The notes: generated from the letters alone by a model not told the origin. A stretch of DNA of 64,000 nt from Kushneria phosphatilytica (GCF_008247605.1 NZ_CP043420.1:1054001-1118000); one strand, 5' to 3'. Counted from the first letter of the stretch, positions 48,033 to 57,367 are shown. Program-made: numbers and translations.

Positions 48033-48890
48033 CTACCCTGGCACATCAGCCAAAGTGATCGGCATTGACATGTTGATGGCGCGCACATCACAGGTCAGAT
48101 CGTGCAGCACCAGGCGATCGATGCCGGTATCGGCCAGTTCCCGCAGCGCGGTTTCATCGCTGGAGGTCATGGCTTCCAGACGAACACGACTGGCATTGCG
48201 TCTGACTGCCTGCGCGATCTGGGCCGGCGTAAAACTTTCCAGACGTACGAAGTCTGCCTGCGAAGCTGCGGCTGCTTCCAGATCTTCAGGGCGGTCAATG
48301 GCTACACCCACCGTCAGGTCTCCGGCAATATCGCGCGCCTCGGCGACGGCACGTGCGATATCACCGCAGGCGGCGATATGGGCAGATTCGATCAAAAACG
48401 CGTCATGCAGTCCGGTGCGATGGCTGAAGCCACCACCGCATTTGACGGCATATTTCTGTGCCAGTCGCAGTCCCGGCAGCGTCTGTCGCGTGGCAACCAC
48501 TTCAATGCCGGAATCGGCCAATAGGTCAACACAGTGCCGCGTACGGGTGGCGGTGGCTGACAGGGTACGCAACACGTTGAGCGCAGCTTCCCGACCCGCC
48601 AGCAGTGAGCGTGCGGCGCCATGCAGGGTGAGAAATGGGGTATCGGTAGCAACCCGATTACCATCGAAATGGGCCCATTCAAGGCGGATGGTAGGATCCA
48701 GGCGACGAAAGAGCTCTTCCACCCAGGGGACGCCGCAGAGTATGGTCGTTTCATGCGCGATGATGTAGGCGTCGGCCTGACGATGGCCGGGGATGAGCTG
48801 GGAGGTGATGTCACCGGGACCAATATCCTCGGTAATCAGCCGTGCCGCACTGATGCGGATGTCTTCGGCAAGGGCTTCCTGAAACTTCAT
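48033..48890 (-). CDS. nadC: Nicotinate-nucleotide pyrophosphorylase (carboxylating)
   Basis: Quinolinate phosphoribosyltransferase of de novo NAD synthesis, 285 residues from ATG 48890. Family marks are TEDIGPGDITSQLIPGHRQADAYIIAHE near the start, LNVLRTLSATATRTRHCVDL, and the phosphate-binding VVATRQTLPGLRLAQKYAVKCGGGFSHRTGLHDAFLI. The C-terminal barrel shows VGVAIDRPEDLEAAAASQADFVRLESFTP. A GAGAG site precedes the ATG. An ATG eight codons upstream has no ribosome site. The end lies 79 bases from the SDR start; the gene is divergent from ampD, a common arrangement. Confidence 0.96.
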   Translation of the reverse strand: MKFQEALAEDIRISAARLITEDIGPGDITSQLIPGHRQADAYIIAHETTILCGVPWVEELFRRLDPTIRLEWAHFDGNRVATDTPFLTLHGAARSLLAGREAALNVLRTLSATATRTRHCVDLLADSGIEVVATRQTLPGLRLAQKYAVKCGGGFSHRTGLHDAFLIESAHIAACGDIARAVAEARDIAGDLTVGVAIDRPEDLEAAAASQADFVRLESFTPAQIAQAVRRNASRVRLEAMTSSDETALRELADTGIDRLVLHDLTCDVRAINMSMPITLADVPG

Positions 48891-48986
48891 GGACGGACTC
48901 TCTCGAACAGGCATGATCCATGGGGCCGGGCAATCATGACAAATCCAGCGGTCACGACGCTATCAGTATAGAACAGGGGAGTGAGC

Positions 48987-49571
48987 TTGCAGCAGGATTG
49001 GAGAGGATATCGGAAGACGTTGGAAGCGATAGAGGAGCATCGTCTGATCGGCGTCCGGCAGGTCGCATCGCCCAACTGCAATGCGCGTCCGACCGATGAG
49101 CTTTCGCTGATCGTGTTGCATGCCATCAGTCTTCCGCCCGGCATATTTCATGGGGATGCCATCGAGCGACTGTTTACCAATCGACTGGATGCTCGGGAAC
49201 ATCCCTTTTTTGCCACCATCGATGGTCTCAGGGTCTCGGCTCACCTGCTGATCCGCCGTGGTGGTGAGTGTATACAGTTCGTCCCCTTTGATCGCCGTGC
49301 CTGGCATGCCGGTCGTTCCTGCTGGCAGGGACGACGGGAGGTCAATGATTTCAGTGTGGGAATTGAACTCGAAGGTGATCACCGACCCTTTACCGCAGCG
49401 CAGTATCATCGTTTGAGCGATGTCCTTCAGACCATGGTGCACTCGTATCCGGAATTATCCCTCTCCCGTCTTGTGGGTCATGAGCAGATTGCACCGCTGC
49501 GCAAGAACGATCCCGGGCCCGGTTTCGACTGGCAGTATCTTCATCGCTGTCTGGAGGGCAGGCGTCATTGA
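48987..49571 (+). CDS. ampD: 1,6-anhydro-N-acetylmuramyl-L-alanine amidase AmpD
   Basis: Cytoplasmic zinc amidase of cell-wall recycling that cuts anhydroMurNAc-peptides and so indirectly represses AmpC-type beta-lactamases. About 194 residues. Zinc ligands are the His in LSLIVLHAIS and the His/Asp in LVGHEQIAPLRKNDPGPGFDW; RRAWHAGRSCWQGRREVNDFSVGIELEGD is the characteristic amidase_2 block. The likely start is TTG 48987, with AGGGGAG five bases upstream; GTG 48981 would have its ribosome site touching the codon. It lies 96 bases from divergent nadC. A small GC hairpin (TCGCCC/GGGCGA, 49583-49600) follows. Confidence 0.93.
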   Translation: MQQDWRGYRKTLEAIEEHRLIGVRQVASPNCNARPTDELSLIVLHAISLPPGIFHGDAIERLFTNRLDAREHPFFATIDGLRVSAHLLIRRGGECIQFVPFDRRAWHAGRSCWQGRREVNDFSVGIELEGDHRPFTAAQYHRLSDVLQTMVHSYPELSLSRLVGHEQIAPLRKNDPGPGFDWQYLHRCLEGRRH

Positions 49572-49973
49572 ATGCGTGGCATCGCCCGCCGTGGGCGACT
49601 ACAGTGTGATCACGATTCCCGCTATGCTGACCTTCTGTCCGATGTATTTACCCGTCGAATCAATGTCGCGTAATACCAATGGTGCAGCCCTCAATTGGCA
49701 CGGCGCGGCGTTTCAGGTATCTTTTTCCACCAATTCTGATACTACCGCAGTGAGTCGCTACGCCTGCTCCCGGCAGTTCACGATAATGCGCCGGCCGCGT
49801 CGTTTTCCCGGTATCAACGTCCTCGGTCATTGTCGACATTCGTGTCGATATCATGGACTTCATACGGTCACGACTCCCACGAGACGACCCGCCCGGAACC
49901 GCGCGCCCCTGAACAGTGCCACTGGCCCCACAAGGGCCTACCGATCACTCATCTTCTATTCGGAGAGATATCT
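49572..49973 (+). promoter_or_regulatory. Leader region upstream of aceE
   Basis: No gene is supportable in these 402 bases, although the aceE frame stays open to 49830. A short hairpin follows ampD. Two half-sites ACCAAT (49676-49681) and ATTGGC (49693-49698) are PdhR-like in sequence but face the wrong way for the known operator. TGTCGA is directly repeated 12 bases apart (49842-49847 and 49854-49859). CGGAGAG is the aceE ribosome site. I see no convincing sigma-70 promoter. Confidence 0.3.
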
Positions 49974-52661
49974 ATGAGTCTGGAGGCAAGAGAGGATCTC
50001 GATCCGACCGAAACCCAGGAATGGCTGGAGTCCCTGGCGTCGGTCCTCGATCGGGAAGGTGAGGAGCGTGCTCAGTACCTGTTGACCCGACTGGCTGATC
50101 GACTGCGACGGGATGGCAAGATTCCGCCGTTTTCCGTCAATACGCCCCATCGCAACACCATCCCGGTACATCGTGAAGCGAAAATGCCGGGGGATATGTT
50201 CCTGGAGCGCAAGATCCGCTCGGCGATTCGCTGGAATGCCGTGGCTCAGGTACTGCGTGCCAACAAGAAGCACAAGGGACTGGGTGGCCATATTGCCAGC
50301 TATCAGTCCTGCGCTACGCTCTATGAGACCGGTTTCAACCACTTTTTCCGTGCCGACAGCGATGAGCAAAAGGGTGATCTGGTCTATATCCAGGGGCATG
50401 TGACCCCCGGTATTTATGCGCGCTCCTATCTCGAGGGGCGACTGACCGAGGAACAGATGGATGGCTTCCGTCAGGAAGCGGAAGGCACCGGGTTATCCTC
50501 CTATCCTCACCCCTATCTGATGCCGGAATACTGGCAATTCCCGACCGTGTCGATGGGGCTGGGTCCGATCCAGGCCATCTATCAGGCGCATGTCATGAAG
50601 TATATGCATGCCCGCGAACTATCGGACATGGGCGATCGCAAGGTCTGGGCTTTCCTCGGTGACGGTGAGTGCGACGAGCCGGAGTCACTGGGTGCCCTGC
50701 ATCTGGCCAGCCGGGAGAAGCTCGGCAACCTGATCTTCGTGATCAACTGCAACCTGCAGCGTCTTGATGGCCCGGTGCGTGGTAATTCCAGCATCATGGA
50801 TGAACTGGAAGGTGTCTTCCGTGGCGCCGGCTGGAATGTCATCAAGGTGGTCTGGGGTGGCCTGTGGGATCCGCTGCTCGAGCGTGACAGTAAAGGGATG
50901 CTGCAGCGCCGCATGGACGAGGCGGTCGATGGCGAGTATCAGAACTACAAGGCTCAGGGGGGCGCCTATACCCGCGAGCACTTCTTCGGCAAGTATGACG
51001 AAACCCGCAAGCTGGTCGAGGACTACACCGACGAGGACATCTTCCGTCTCAACCGCGGCGGGCATGATCCGCAGAAGGTCTATGCGGCCTATCATGAAGC
51101 CTTCCACAACGCCGGCGATCGGCCCACGGTGATCCTGGCGCATACCGTCAAGGGTTACGGTATGGGCGGTGGCAGCGGCGAAGCCGATATGGAAGCCCAC
51201 CAGATCAAGTCCATGGATGTGGATGCGCTCAAGGCCTTCCGTGATCGCTTCGGCGTGCCGATTTCCGACAAGCAGATCGAGGATGGCAACATCCCGTATT
51301 ACAAGCCGGAAGATGATACGCCGGAGATGAAGTACCTCCATCTCCAGCGTGAACGGTTGGGGGGCTATCTACCGTCACGGCGTACCGATTTCGAGCAGCT
51401 TGATATCCCCGGGCTCGATGACAAGATGTTTGCGACCCAGACGAAAGGCTCCGGTGATCGTGAAGTCTCGACCACAATGTCCTTCGTGCGTGTGCTGGGC
51501 GGACTCGTCAAGAACAAGCAGCTCGGCTCGCGTGTGGTGCCGATCATTCCGGATGAAGCACGCACCTTCGGCATGGAGGGCATGTTCCGCCAACTGGGTA
51601 TCTATGCCGCTGAAGGGCAAAAGTACGAGCCTGTCGATGCTGGCCAGATCATGTACTACCGCGAGGACCAGAAGGGTCAGATCCTCGAGGAAGGTATCAC
51701 CGAAGCCGGTTCCATCTCGGCCTGGCTGGCTGCAGCAACTTCGTATGCCAATCATGACCTGACGCTGATTCCGTTCTACATCTACTACTCGATGTTCGGC
51801 TATCAGAGGGTTGGTGATCTGGTCTGGGCGGCCGGTGATCTTCAGGCCCGCGGCTTCATGATCGGGGGCACGGCGGGGCGCACCACCATCAACGGTGAGG
51901 GGCTTCAGCACCAGGACGGGCACAGTCATGTGCTGATGTCGACGGTACCCAGCTGCCGCTCCTACGATCCCTGCTATGGTCATGAGCTGGCAGTGATTCT
52001 GCAGGATGGCATGAAGCGGATGTACCAGGATCGTGAGAACTGCTTCTACTATCTCACGGTAATGAACGAGAACTACCATCACCCTGAAATGCCCGAAGGC
52101 AGTGAAGAGGGCATCATTCGGGGCATGTACCTGCTCAGTGAAGGCAAGGCCGGGGGCAAGAAGTCTCCGCGGGTACAGCTGATGGGCAGTGGTACCATCC
52201 TGCGCGAAGTCGAGGCGGCTGCCGAACTGCTCGCCGAGAATCACAATGTGATTGCCGATGTGTGGAGCGTCACCAGCTTCAACGAGCTGCGCCGCGAAGC
52301 GCTCGAATATGATCGTCAGCAGTTTCTGGTACCGGACGAGAAGCGCGAAAAACCCTGGGTCACGCAGCAGCTGGAAGGCCGTGAGGGCCCGGTCATCGCC
52401 TCGACCGATTACATGAAGCTCTACGCTGACCAGATTCGCGCCTGGGTGCCACAGCACTTCTACGTACTGGGCACTGACGGCTTCGGTCGCTCGGATACTC
52501 GCGAAGCACTGCGTCGCTTCTTCGAAGTAGACCGGTATTTCGTCACCGTGCAGGCACTACGGGCGTTGGCAGAACGTGGCGAGATCGAGGCGAAGGTCGT
52601 GACCGACGCCATGAAGAAATACGATATCGACCCGGCCAGGCCCAATCCGTTGGTGAGCTGA
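49974..52661 (+). CDS. aceE: Pyruvate dehydrogenase E1 component (homodimeric)
   Basis: Thiamine-diphosphate subunit that decarboxylates pyruvate and acetylates E2. 895 residues (E. coli about 887) of the single-chain alpha2 type. It starts MSLEAREDLDPTETQEWLESL; the TPP site has GDGECDEPESLGALHLASREKLGNLIFVINCNLQRLDGPVRGN. Further blocks are GHIASYQSCATLYETGFNHFF, VVPIIPDEARTFGMEGMFRQLGIY and EGLQHQDGHSHVLMSTVPSCRSYDP. GGAGAG eight bases upstream picks ATG 49974 over upstream in-frame starts. The stop is 69 bases before the aceF start. No lpd follows; E3 is presumably shared and encoded elsewhere. Confidence 0.98.
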   Translation: MSLEAREDLDPTETQEWLESLASVLDREGEERAQYLLTRLADRLRRDGKIPPFSVNTPHRNTIPVHREAKMPGDMFLERKIRSAIRWNAVAQVLRANKKHKGLGGHIASYQSCATLYETGFNHFFRADSDEQKGDLVYIQGHVTPGIYARSYLEGRLTEEQMDGFRQEAEGTGLSSYPHPYLMPEYWQFPTVSMGLGPIQAIYQAHVMKYMHARELSDMGDRKVWAFLGDGECDEPESLGALHLASREKLGNLIFVINCNLQRLDGPVRGNSSIMDELEGVFRGAGWNVIKVVWGGLWDPLLERDSKGMLQRRMDEAVDGEYQNYKAQGGAYTREHFFGKYDETRKLVEDYTDEDIFRLNRGGHDPQKVYAAYHEAFHNAGDRPTVILAHTVKGYGMGGGSGEADMEAHQIKSMDVDALKAFRDRFGVPISDKQIEDGNIPYYKPEDDTPEMKYLHLQRERLGGYLPSRRTDFEQLDIPGLDDKMFATQTKGSGDREVSTTMSFVRVLGGLVKNKQLGSRVVPIIPDEARTFGMEGMFRQLGIYAAEGQKYEPVDAGQIMYYREDQKGQILEEGITEAGSISAWLAAATSYANHDLTLIPFYIYYSMFGYQRVGDLVWAAGDLQARGFMIGGTAGRTTINGEGLQHQDGHSHVLMSTVPSCRSYDPCYGHELAVILQDGMKRMYQDRENCFYYLTVMNENYHHPEMPEGSEEGIIRGMYLLSEGKAGGKKSPRVQLMGSGTILREVEAAAELLAENHNVIADVWSVTSFNELRREALEYDRQQFLVPDEKREKPWVTQQLEGREGPVIASTDYMKLYADQIRAWVPQHFYVLGTDGFGRSDTREALRRFFEVDRYFVTVQALRALAERGEIEAKVVTDAMKKYDIDPARPNPLVS

Positions 52662-52730
52662 TGACCCCCGATGGGCGAGGCTGCGGCCTCGCCCTTTCAC
52701 AGGCCATGGCCAGGTGAGAGGAGCGCGACC

Positions 52731-54818
52731 TTGAGTAGTGAAATCATTAAGGTCCCCGACATCGGGGGCAGCGAAGGCGTCGAGATCATCGAGGTCTCGG
52801 TACAATCCGGTGATACGATCGAACCCGAAGACACCATGATCGTGCTGGAGTCCGACAAGGCCAGTATGGATGTGCCTGCGCCGAAGGGTGGCAAGGTTAA
52901 AAAGTTGCTGGTCCAGGAAGGCGACAAGGTCTCCGAGGGCGATGACATCCTCGAGCTGGAGATTGACGGCGAAGAGGAAGGCAGTGATAGCGAGTCCTCT
53001 GGCTCCAGCGAGGAACAGGAGTCTGACGAACAGGCGCCAGCCGAAACCTCACAGCAGAAAAGCGAAGACTCGAAGCCGAAGCAACAGAAGAAAAAATCCG
53101 GTAGTAGCGCCGGCGGCAAGCGTACGGTTGAAGTTCACGTGCCGGATATCGGTGGCAGTGAGGGTGTTGAAATCATCGAAATTGCTGTCAGCGAAGGCGA
53201 TGAGATCAATGAAGAAGATGCCCTGATTACGCTGGAGTCCGACAAGGCTTCCATGGATGTGCCCAGCCCCTACAGTGGCAAGCTGGTATCGCTTTCCGTC
53301 AGTGAGGGGGACAAGGTTTCCGAAGGGGATCTGATCGGAACCATGGAAATCGCCGGTGAAGGCGGTGAAGAGGATGATGACGCCTCGGACGAGGACGACG
53401 AACCGGAAAGCCGCGATGAGCCGGAAGATGCCGGTGATGAAGACGATGACGACGAGGATGATGATGAAGCCGAGTCGGGCGGTCGTCAGGAATTGCGTGT
53501 GCCGGATATCGGTGGCAGCGAGAACGTCGAGATCATTGAAGTCGCCATCAGTGAAGGTGACGAGGTCAGCGAAGAAGACGCGCTGATTACGCTGGAGTCC
53601 GACAAGGCCTCGATGGACGTGCCAAGTCCTTACAAGGGCAAAATTGTCGAGGTCAGTGTCAGCGAAGGCGATACGGTTTCCGAGGGAGATCTGATCGGCT
53701 ATATCGAGGTGGCTGGTAGCCAGCCCAGGCCGAAGAAGCAGCAACAGTCGAAATCGTCCGACAAGAGCGATCAGAAGGCGTCAAGGCAGGAAAGTGCACG
53801 TCGTGAGCAGCCCGCCGAAGAGAAGAAGGACGAGGGTAGCTACGGTGGTGAACAGGCGCCGCGTCAGAGTGAAGAGCAGCAGCGCAGTAGTGCCAGTGTT
53901 CATGCCGGGCCTGCCGTGCGGCTGATGGCGCGCGAGCTCGGTGTGGATCTGGCCGAAGTAACGCCCGGCGGACCGAAGAATCGAATCCTCAAGGAGGATG
54001 TCGATGCCTTCGTCAAGCAGGTCATGCAGGGCCGCAAGGACAGTGGCAGCAGCAAGACCCAGTCACCCTCTGAAAGTGGTGCAGGTATTCCGCCGATTCC
54101 GGCGGTCGATTTCAGCAAATTCGGTGAAATCGAAGAGAAACCGATGGGCCGACTGATGAAGGCCGGGGCTACCAACCTGCATCGCAGCTGGCTGAACGTG
54201 CCACACGTCACCCAGTTCGACGAGGCTGATATCACCGAGCTGGAGTCCTTCCGTAAATCGATGAAGGAAGAGGCTCAGGCGCAGGGTGCCCGTTTGACGC
54301 CACTGCCGTTCCTGCTCAAGGCAGCAGCTCATGCGCTGGCAAAATATCCTCAGTTCAACGTCTCGCTGCATCCTGACGGCGACAGGGTGATCTGGAAGAA
54401 GTATGTCCATATTGGCATGGCTGTTGACACGCCCAATGGTCTGATGGTGCCAGTCATTCGTGATGTGGATCAGAAAGGGCTGATTGAACTGGCGAAGGAA
54501 GCCGGCGATCTGGCTGCACGCGCCCAGGACGGCAAGCTCAAGCGAGACGAGATGCAGGGCGGCTGCTTTACCATCTCCAGTCTCGGCTCGATTGGCGGCA
54601 CCGGCTTCACGCCGATCGTCAACGCGCCCGAGGTGGCTATCCTCGGCGTTGCCAAATCGCAGACGAAGCCGGTATGGGATGGTGGACAGTTCCAGCCACG
54701 GTTGATGATGCCGCTGTCGCTCTCCTACGACCATCGCGCCGTCAATGGTGCTGATGCGGCACGTTTTACCGCCTATCTGGCACAGCTGCTCAGCGATATT
54801 CGTCGCCTCGTGTTGTAA
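52731..54818 (+). CDS. aceF: Pyruvate dehydrogenase E2 (dihydrolipoamide acetyltransferase), three lipoyl domains
   Basis: Core of the pyruvate dehydrogenase complex; transfers acetyl to CoA. From TTG 52731 (AGGAG seven bases upstream) it is 695 residues. Three lipoyl domains carry the lipoylated Lys43, Lys172 and Lys292 in ESDKASMDVP repeats. The E1/E3-binding domain is near residues 391-428 (AGPAVRLMARELGVDLAEV). The catalytic domain ends with the active His668 in SYDHRAVNGAD. Linkers are unusual: the one after domain 2 (residues 211-249) is almost all Asp/Glu, and the others are Ser/Glu/Lys-rich rather than the Ala/Pro-rich linkers of E. coli. This fits a halophile-style proteome (inference). 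Confidence 0.97.
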   Translation: MSSEIIKVPDIGGSEGVEIIEVSVQSGDTIEPEDTMIVLESDKASMDVPAPKGGKVKKLLVQEGDKVSEGDDILELEIDGEEEGSDSESSGSSEEQESDEQAPAETSQQKSEDSKPKQQKKKSGSSAGGKRTVEVHVPDIGGSEGVEIIEIAVSEGDEINEEDALITLESDKASMDVPSPYSGKLVSLSVSEGDKVSEGDLIGTMEIAGEGGEEDDDASDEDDEPESRDEPEDAGDEDDDDEDDDEAESGGRQELRVPDIGGSENVEIIEVAISEGDEVSEEDALITLESDKASMDVPSPYKGKIVEVSVSEGDTVSEGDLIGYIEVAGSQPRPKKQQQSKSSDKSDQKASRQESARREQPAEEKKDEGSYGGEQAPRQSEEQQRSSASVHAGPAVRLMARELGVDLAEVTPGGPKNRILKEDVDAFVKQVMQGRKDSGSSKTQSPSESGAGIPPIPAVDFSKFGEIEEKPMGRLMKAGATNLHRSWLNVPHVTQFDEADITELESFRKSMKEEAQAQGARLTPLPFLLKAAAHALAKYPQFNVSLHPDGDRVIWKKYVHIGMAVDTPNGLMVPVIRDVDQKGLIELAKEAGDLAARAQDGKLKRDEMQGGCFTISSLGSIGGTGFTPIVNAPEVAILGVAKSQTKPVWDGGQFQPRLMMPLSLSYDHRAVNGADAARFTAYLAQLLSDIRRLVL

Positions 54819-54841
54819 CTCATTCGAAGTCATGGATGCTG

Positions 54842-54867
54842 AAAAGCGGCCTGCGGGCCGCTTTTTT
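54842..54867 (+). terminator. Terminator of aceEF
   Basis: AAAAGCGGCC, loop TGCG, GGCCGCTTTTTT, 24 bases past the aceF stop. Confidence 0.9.
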
Positions 54868-54995
54868 GATCAACATGATTCGGGCGGCATTCTGACAGGT
54901 TGGTCATGGTGGCGGGGGCAATGCTTGTGCCATGCCAATGCTGCCGGTATCGTCTGTAACATCGCCTGCTGGCATGACATGGCCAGTCCCATCGA

Positions 54996-55024
54996 ACAGA
55001 ACCGGTCCCCGGGGCCGGTTCTGT
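54996..55024 (+). other. Second hairpin in the aceF-adk gap
   Basis: ACAGAACCGG and CCGGTTCTGT form a 10-bp stem around TCCCCGGGG, followed by TTATGC. It may be a weak terminator or part of the adk leader; it lies 42 bases before the adk ATG. The 128 bases between the aceEF terminator and this hairpin contain no gene I can support. Confidence 0.45.
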
Positions 55025-55065
55025 TTATGCTTCAGAATTGATGACACCAACAAGGAGCGGTATTC

Positions 55066-55734
55066 ATGCGCTTGATCCTTCTGGGCCCCCCTGGTGCGGG
55101 CAAGGGTACGCAGGCAAAATTCCTTTGTGAGCGCTACGGAATCCCGCAGATTTCCACTGGTGATATGTTGCGTACCGCGATTCGTGAAGGCAGTGAGCTG
55201 GGCCAAAAGGTCGAGGCAGTCATGAATGCCGGTGAACTGGTTTCCGATGATCTGATTGTTTCACTGGTTCGCGAGCGTATCGCGCAGGATGACTGTGCCA
55301 ACGGTTTTCTTTTCGATGGCTTTCCGCGCACCATCGCTCAGGCTGAAGCGACTCGGGAAGCAGGCGTGCGTCTGGATCATGTCATCGAGATCGCAGTTGA
55401 CGAAGAAGAGATTGTCAGCCGACTCTCGGGCCGTCGTGTCCATCCCGGCTCCGGCCGCGTTTATCACATCGAGCATCAACCGCCCAGAGAGGTGGATATC
55501 GATGACGAGAGCGGTGAACCACTGATTCAGCGTGATGATGATCGCGAGGAGACGGTCCGGGATCGATTGCGGGTCTATCGTGATCAGACTCGCCCGCTGG
55601 TCGATTACTACCAGCAGATGGCCAGTGACTCGCCTGCTGAAGCCCCTGTCTATCATCGAGTGGAAGGTATCGGCAGTGTCGAGGAAATCCGGGCACGGAT
55701 TCTGGCGGCGCTGGAAGATACACAACAGGCCTGA
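55066..55734 (+). CDS. adk: Adenylate kinase
   Basis: Interconverts ATP plus AMP and two ADP. 222 residues. The P-loop is [10 protein letters not shown] at residues 7-16, the AMP region has [17 protein letters not shown], the NMP-binding [13 protein letters not shown] motif is present, and the LID region is [43 protein letters not shown], a zinc-free long LID as in E. coli. AAGGAGCGG is just upstream of the ATG. It is followed after a gap by the tsaB promoter. Confidence 0.98.
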   Translation: MRLILLGPPGAGKGTQAKFLCERYGIPQISTGDMLRTAIREGSELGQKVEAVMNAGELVSDDLIVSLVRERIAQDDCANGFLFDGFPRTIAQAEATREAGVRLDHVIEIAVDEEEIVSRLSGRRVHPGSGRVYHIEHQPPREVDIDDESGEPLIQRDDDREETVRDRLRVYRDQTRPLVDYYQQMASDSPAEAPVYHRVEGIGSVEEIRARILAALEDTQQA

Positions 55735-55806
55735 TTGCCATCGGACGTCGCGCTTCGTTCGCTGATCCCGGGAGTGTGCCGGTTCGCCGAACGGAGCGCC
55801 GTGCTT

Positions 55807-55834
55807 TTGACGTCATCTCCGCCCTTCGTATAAT
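55807..55834 (+). promoter_or_regulatory. Strong sigma-70 promoter of tsaB
   Basis: TTGACG (55807-55812), 16 bases, TATAAT (55829-55834); 5/6 and 6/6 to consensus. It ends 30 bases before the tsaB ATG and would drive tsaB-uppP-rsmJ. Confidence 0.8.
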
Positions 55835-55864
55835 GCCCACCAGTCTCAGGCACGGTAACCCCTC

Positions 55865-56545
55865 ATGACACGACTTCTGGCTCTGGATACTTCGGCCGAG
55901 AGCTGTTCTGCGGCACTCTGGTGTAATGGAGAGGTAACCGGAACCTGTGAACATGCACCACGACAGCAATCCCGTCGTCTGATGCCCATGATTGATGAGT
56001 TGCTGGCGTCCAGTGGTGTGACGTTGTCATCGCTGGATGCCATTGCCTATGGCCATGGCCCCGGCTCGTTTACCGGTATCCGTATTGCGGCAGGCACGGC
56101 CCAGGGATTGGCATGGGGCATCGAGAGACCGTTGCTGGGGATCTCGACTCTGGAGACTCTGGCGCTTCAGGCGTACCTGAGCAGTGGGGCCGAACTGGTT
56201 CTGCCTGCGCTTGATGCCCGCATGGGCGAGCTCTACAGCGCCCTCTATCGGGTCCGTGAGGGGCGTCCGGAGGTACTGCTCGACGAGCGGGTTCATCCGC
56301 CGGAAGAACTGATACTACCACCGCTGAACGACGGCGATGTCCTGCATGGCATCGGCAGTGGTTGGAAGCTTGCACAACAACTACCCAAGGCTGTTCGATC
56401 CCGGGCCTGCGAGGTTGAGGCCGATAGGGAACCGGACGCCTCGGCCATGGTCCGGCTGGCAGCCACCAGGCTTGAGGCCGGGAACTTCAAGGCGATTGCT
56501 TACGCGATCCCGGTGTATCTACGGGATCAGGTTACCACGCGCTAA
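55865..56545 (+). CDS. tsaB: tRNA threonylcarbamoyladenosine synthesis protein TsaB
   Basis: Partner of TsaD in making t6A37 of ANN-decoding tRNAs. 226 residues, of the ASKHA fold without full catalytic residues. It opens LLALDTSAESCSAALWCNGEV, then PMIDELLASSGVTLSSLDAIAYGHGPGSFTGIRIAAGTAQGLAWG, the classical TsaB block, and LVLPALDARMGELYSALYR. It is 15 bases upstream of uppP. Note that trmO, acting on the same modified base, lies 10 kb away. Confidence 0.96.
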   Translation: MTRLLALDTSAESCSAALWCNGEVTGTCEHAPRQQSRRLMPMIDELLASSGVTLSSLDAIAYGHGPGSFTGIRIAAGTAQGLAWGIERPLLGISTLETLALQAYLSSGAELVLPALDARMGELYSALYRVREGRPEVLLDERVHPPEELILPPLNDGDVLHGIGSGWKLAQQLPKAVRSRACEVEADREPDASAMVRLAATRLEAGNFKAIAYAIPVYLRDQVTTR

Positions 56546-56560
56546 TCCGAGGCATGTTCC

Positions 56561-57361
56561 ATGGAGTGGATGCACGTCGTCATCCTTGCATTGCTACAGG
56601 GCATTACCGAGTTTCTGCCCATTTCCTCTTCCGCTCATCTGATTCTTCCTTCCCAGGTGCTGGGCTGGCCCGATCAGGGTCTGGCGTTCGATGTGGCCGT
56701 CCATATCGGTACCCTGTTGGCCGTTATCATGGCTTTTCGTCATGAGGTAGTGGCGATTACAAGAGGTTGGTTCGTCCAGGTTTTCCGGAGCCAGCCGAAT
56801 CCGGAAGGCCGGTTGGGCTGGGCCGTGATCATCGGAACGCTGCCGGCAGTCATCATCGGCTATTTTTGCGAGGGGCTGGTCGAAACCTGGGGGCGCTCGG
56901 CGGCCGTCATTGCCACGACCACGGTGGTCTTCGGTATCGCATTATGGTGGGCGGATCGTTCCGGTGCACGTGTTCGCGATAACGATCGACTTGGCTGGCG
57001 CCATGCCGTACTGATCGGCCTGGCTCAGGCGCTGGCACTGATCCCCGGTACTTCCCGATCCGGCATTACCATTACGGCTTCGCTGCTGCTGGGCTATACC
57101 CGTCAGGCTGCGGCTCGTTTTTCCTTTCTGCTGTCGATTCCCCTGATTCTGGCGGCCGGTAGCCTCAAGGGCATCGAGCTCTGGCAGACTGGCAGTGATG
57201 CCCAGTGGTTCGATGTGGGCGCTGGTGCCGTACTTTCCTTCATTGCAGCACTGCTGTGTATCCGTCTCTTTCTGGCAGCGCTGGATCGGATCGGTATGTG
57301 GCCTTTTGTCATCTATCGTCTGATCCTGGGACTATGCCTGTTCATATTTGTGGTGGTCTGA
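56561..57361 (+). CDS. uppP: Undecaprenyl-diphosphatase UppP/BacA
   Basis: Membrane enzyme that dephosphorylates undecaprenyl pyrophosphate, recycling the lipid carrier for peptidoglycan; a bacitracin-resistance factor. 266 residues, about eight helices. Conserved segments are LLQGITEFLPISSSAHLILPSQVLGWPDQGLAFDVAVHIGTLLAV (with the (E/Q)xxxE-type motif QGITEF) and ALALIPGTSRSGITITASLLLGYTRQAAARFSFLLSIP, holding the PGxSRSG motif. A GAGG site is eight bases upstream. Confidence 0.97.
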   Translation: MEWMHVVILALLQGITEFLPISSSAHLILPSQVLGWPDQGLAFDVAVHIGTLLAVIMAFRHEVVAITRGWFVQVFRSQPNPEGRLGWAVIIGTLPAVIIGYFCEGLVETWGRSAAVIATTTVVFGIALWWADRSGARVRDNDRLGWRHAVLIGLAQALALIPGTSRSGITITASLLLGYTRQAAARFSFLLSIPLILAAGSLKGIELWQTGSDAQWFDVGAGAVLSFIAALLCIRLFLAALDRIGMWPFVIYRLILGLCLFIFVVV

Positions 57362-57367
57362 GCCGTC

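Noticed and set aside
49676..49698. PdhR operator upstream of aceE
   Set aside because: Half-sites ACCAAT and ATTGGC are everted and separated by 11 bases, unlike the known inverted site.
49830..49973. 48-residue N-terminal extension of aceE
   Set aside because: The region has no family similarity; CGGAGAG before ATG 49974 and the known E1 N-terminus support the shorter form.
51375..52457. 360-codon open frame opposite aceE
   Set aside because: Antisense of the E1 gene and lacking any recognised motif.
52750..53720. Recent tandem DNA duplication
   Set aside because: The repeats are the three lipoyl domains of AceF, a normal feature; DNA of the copies has diverged at many third positions.
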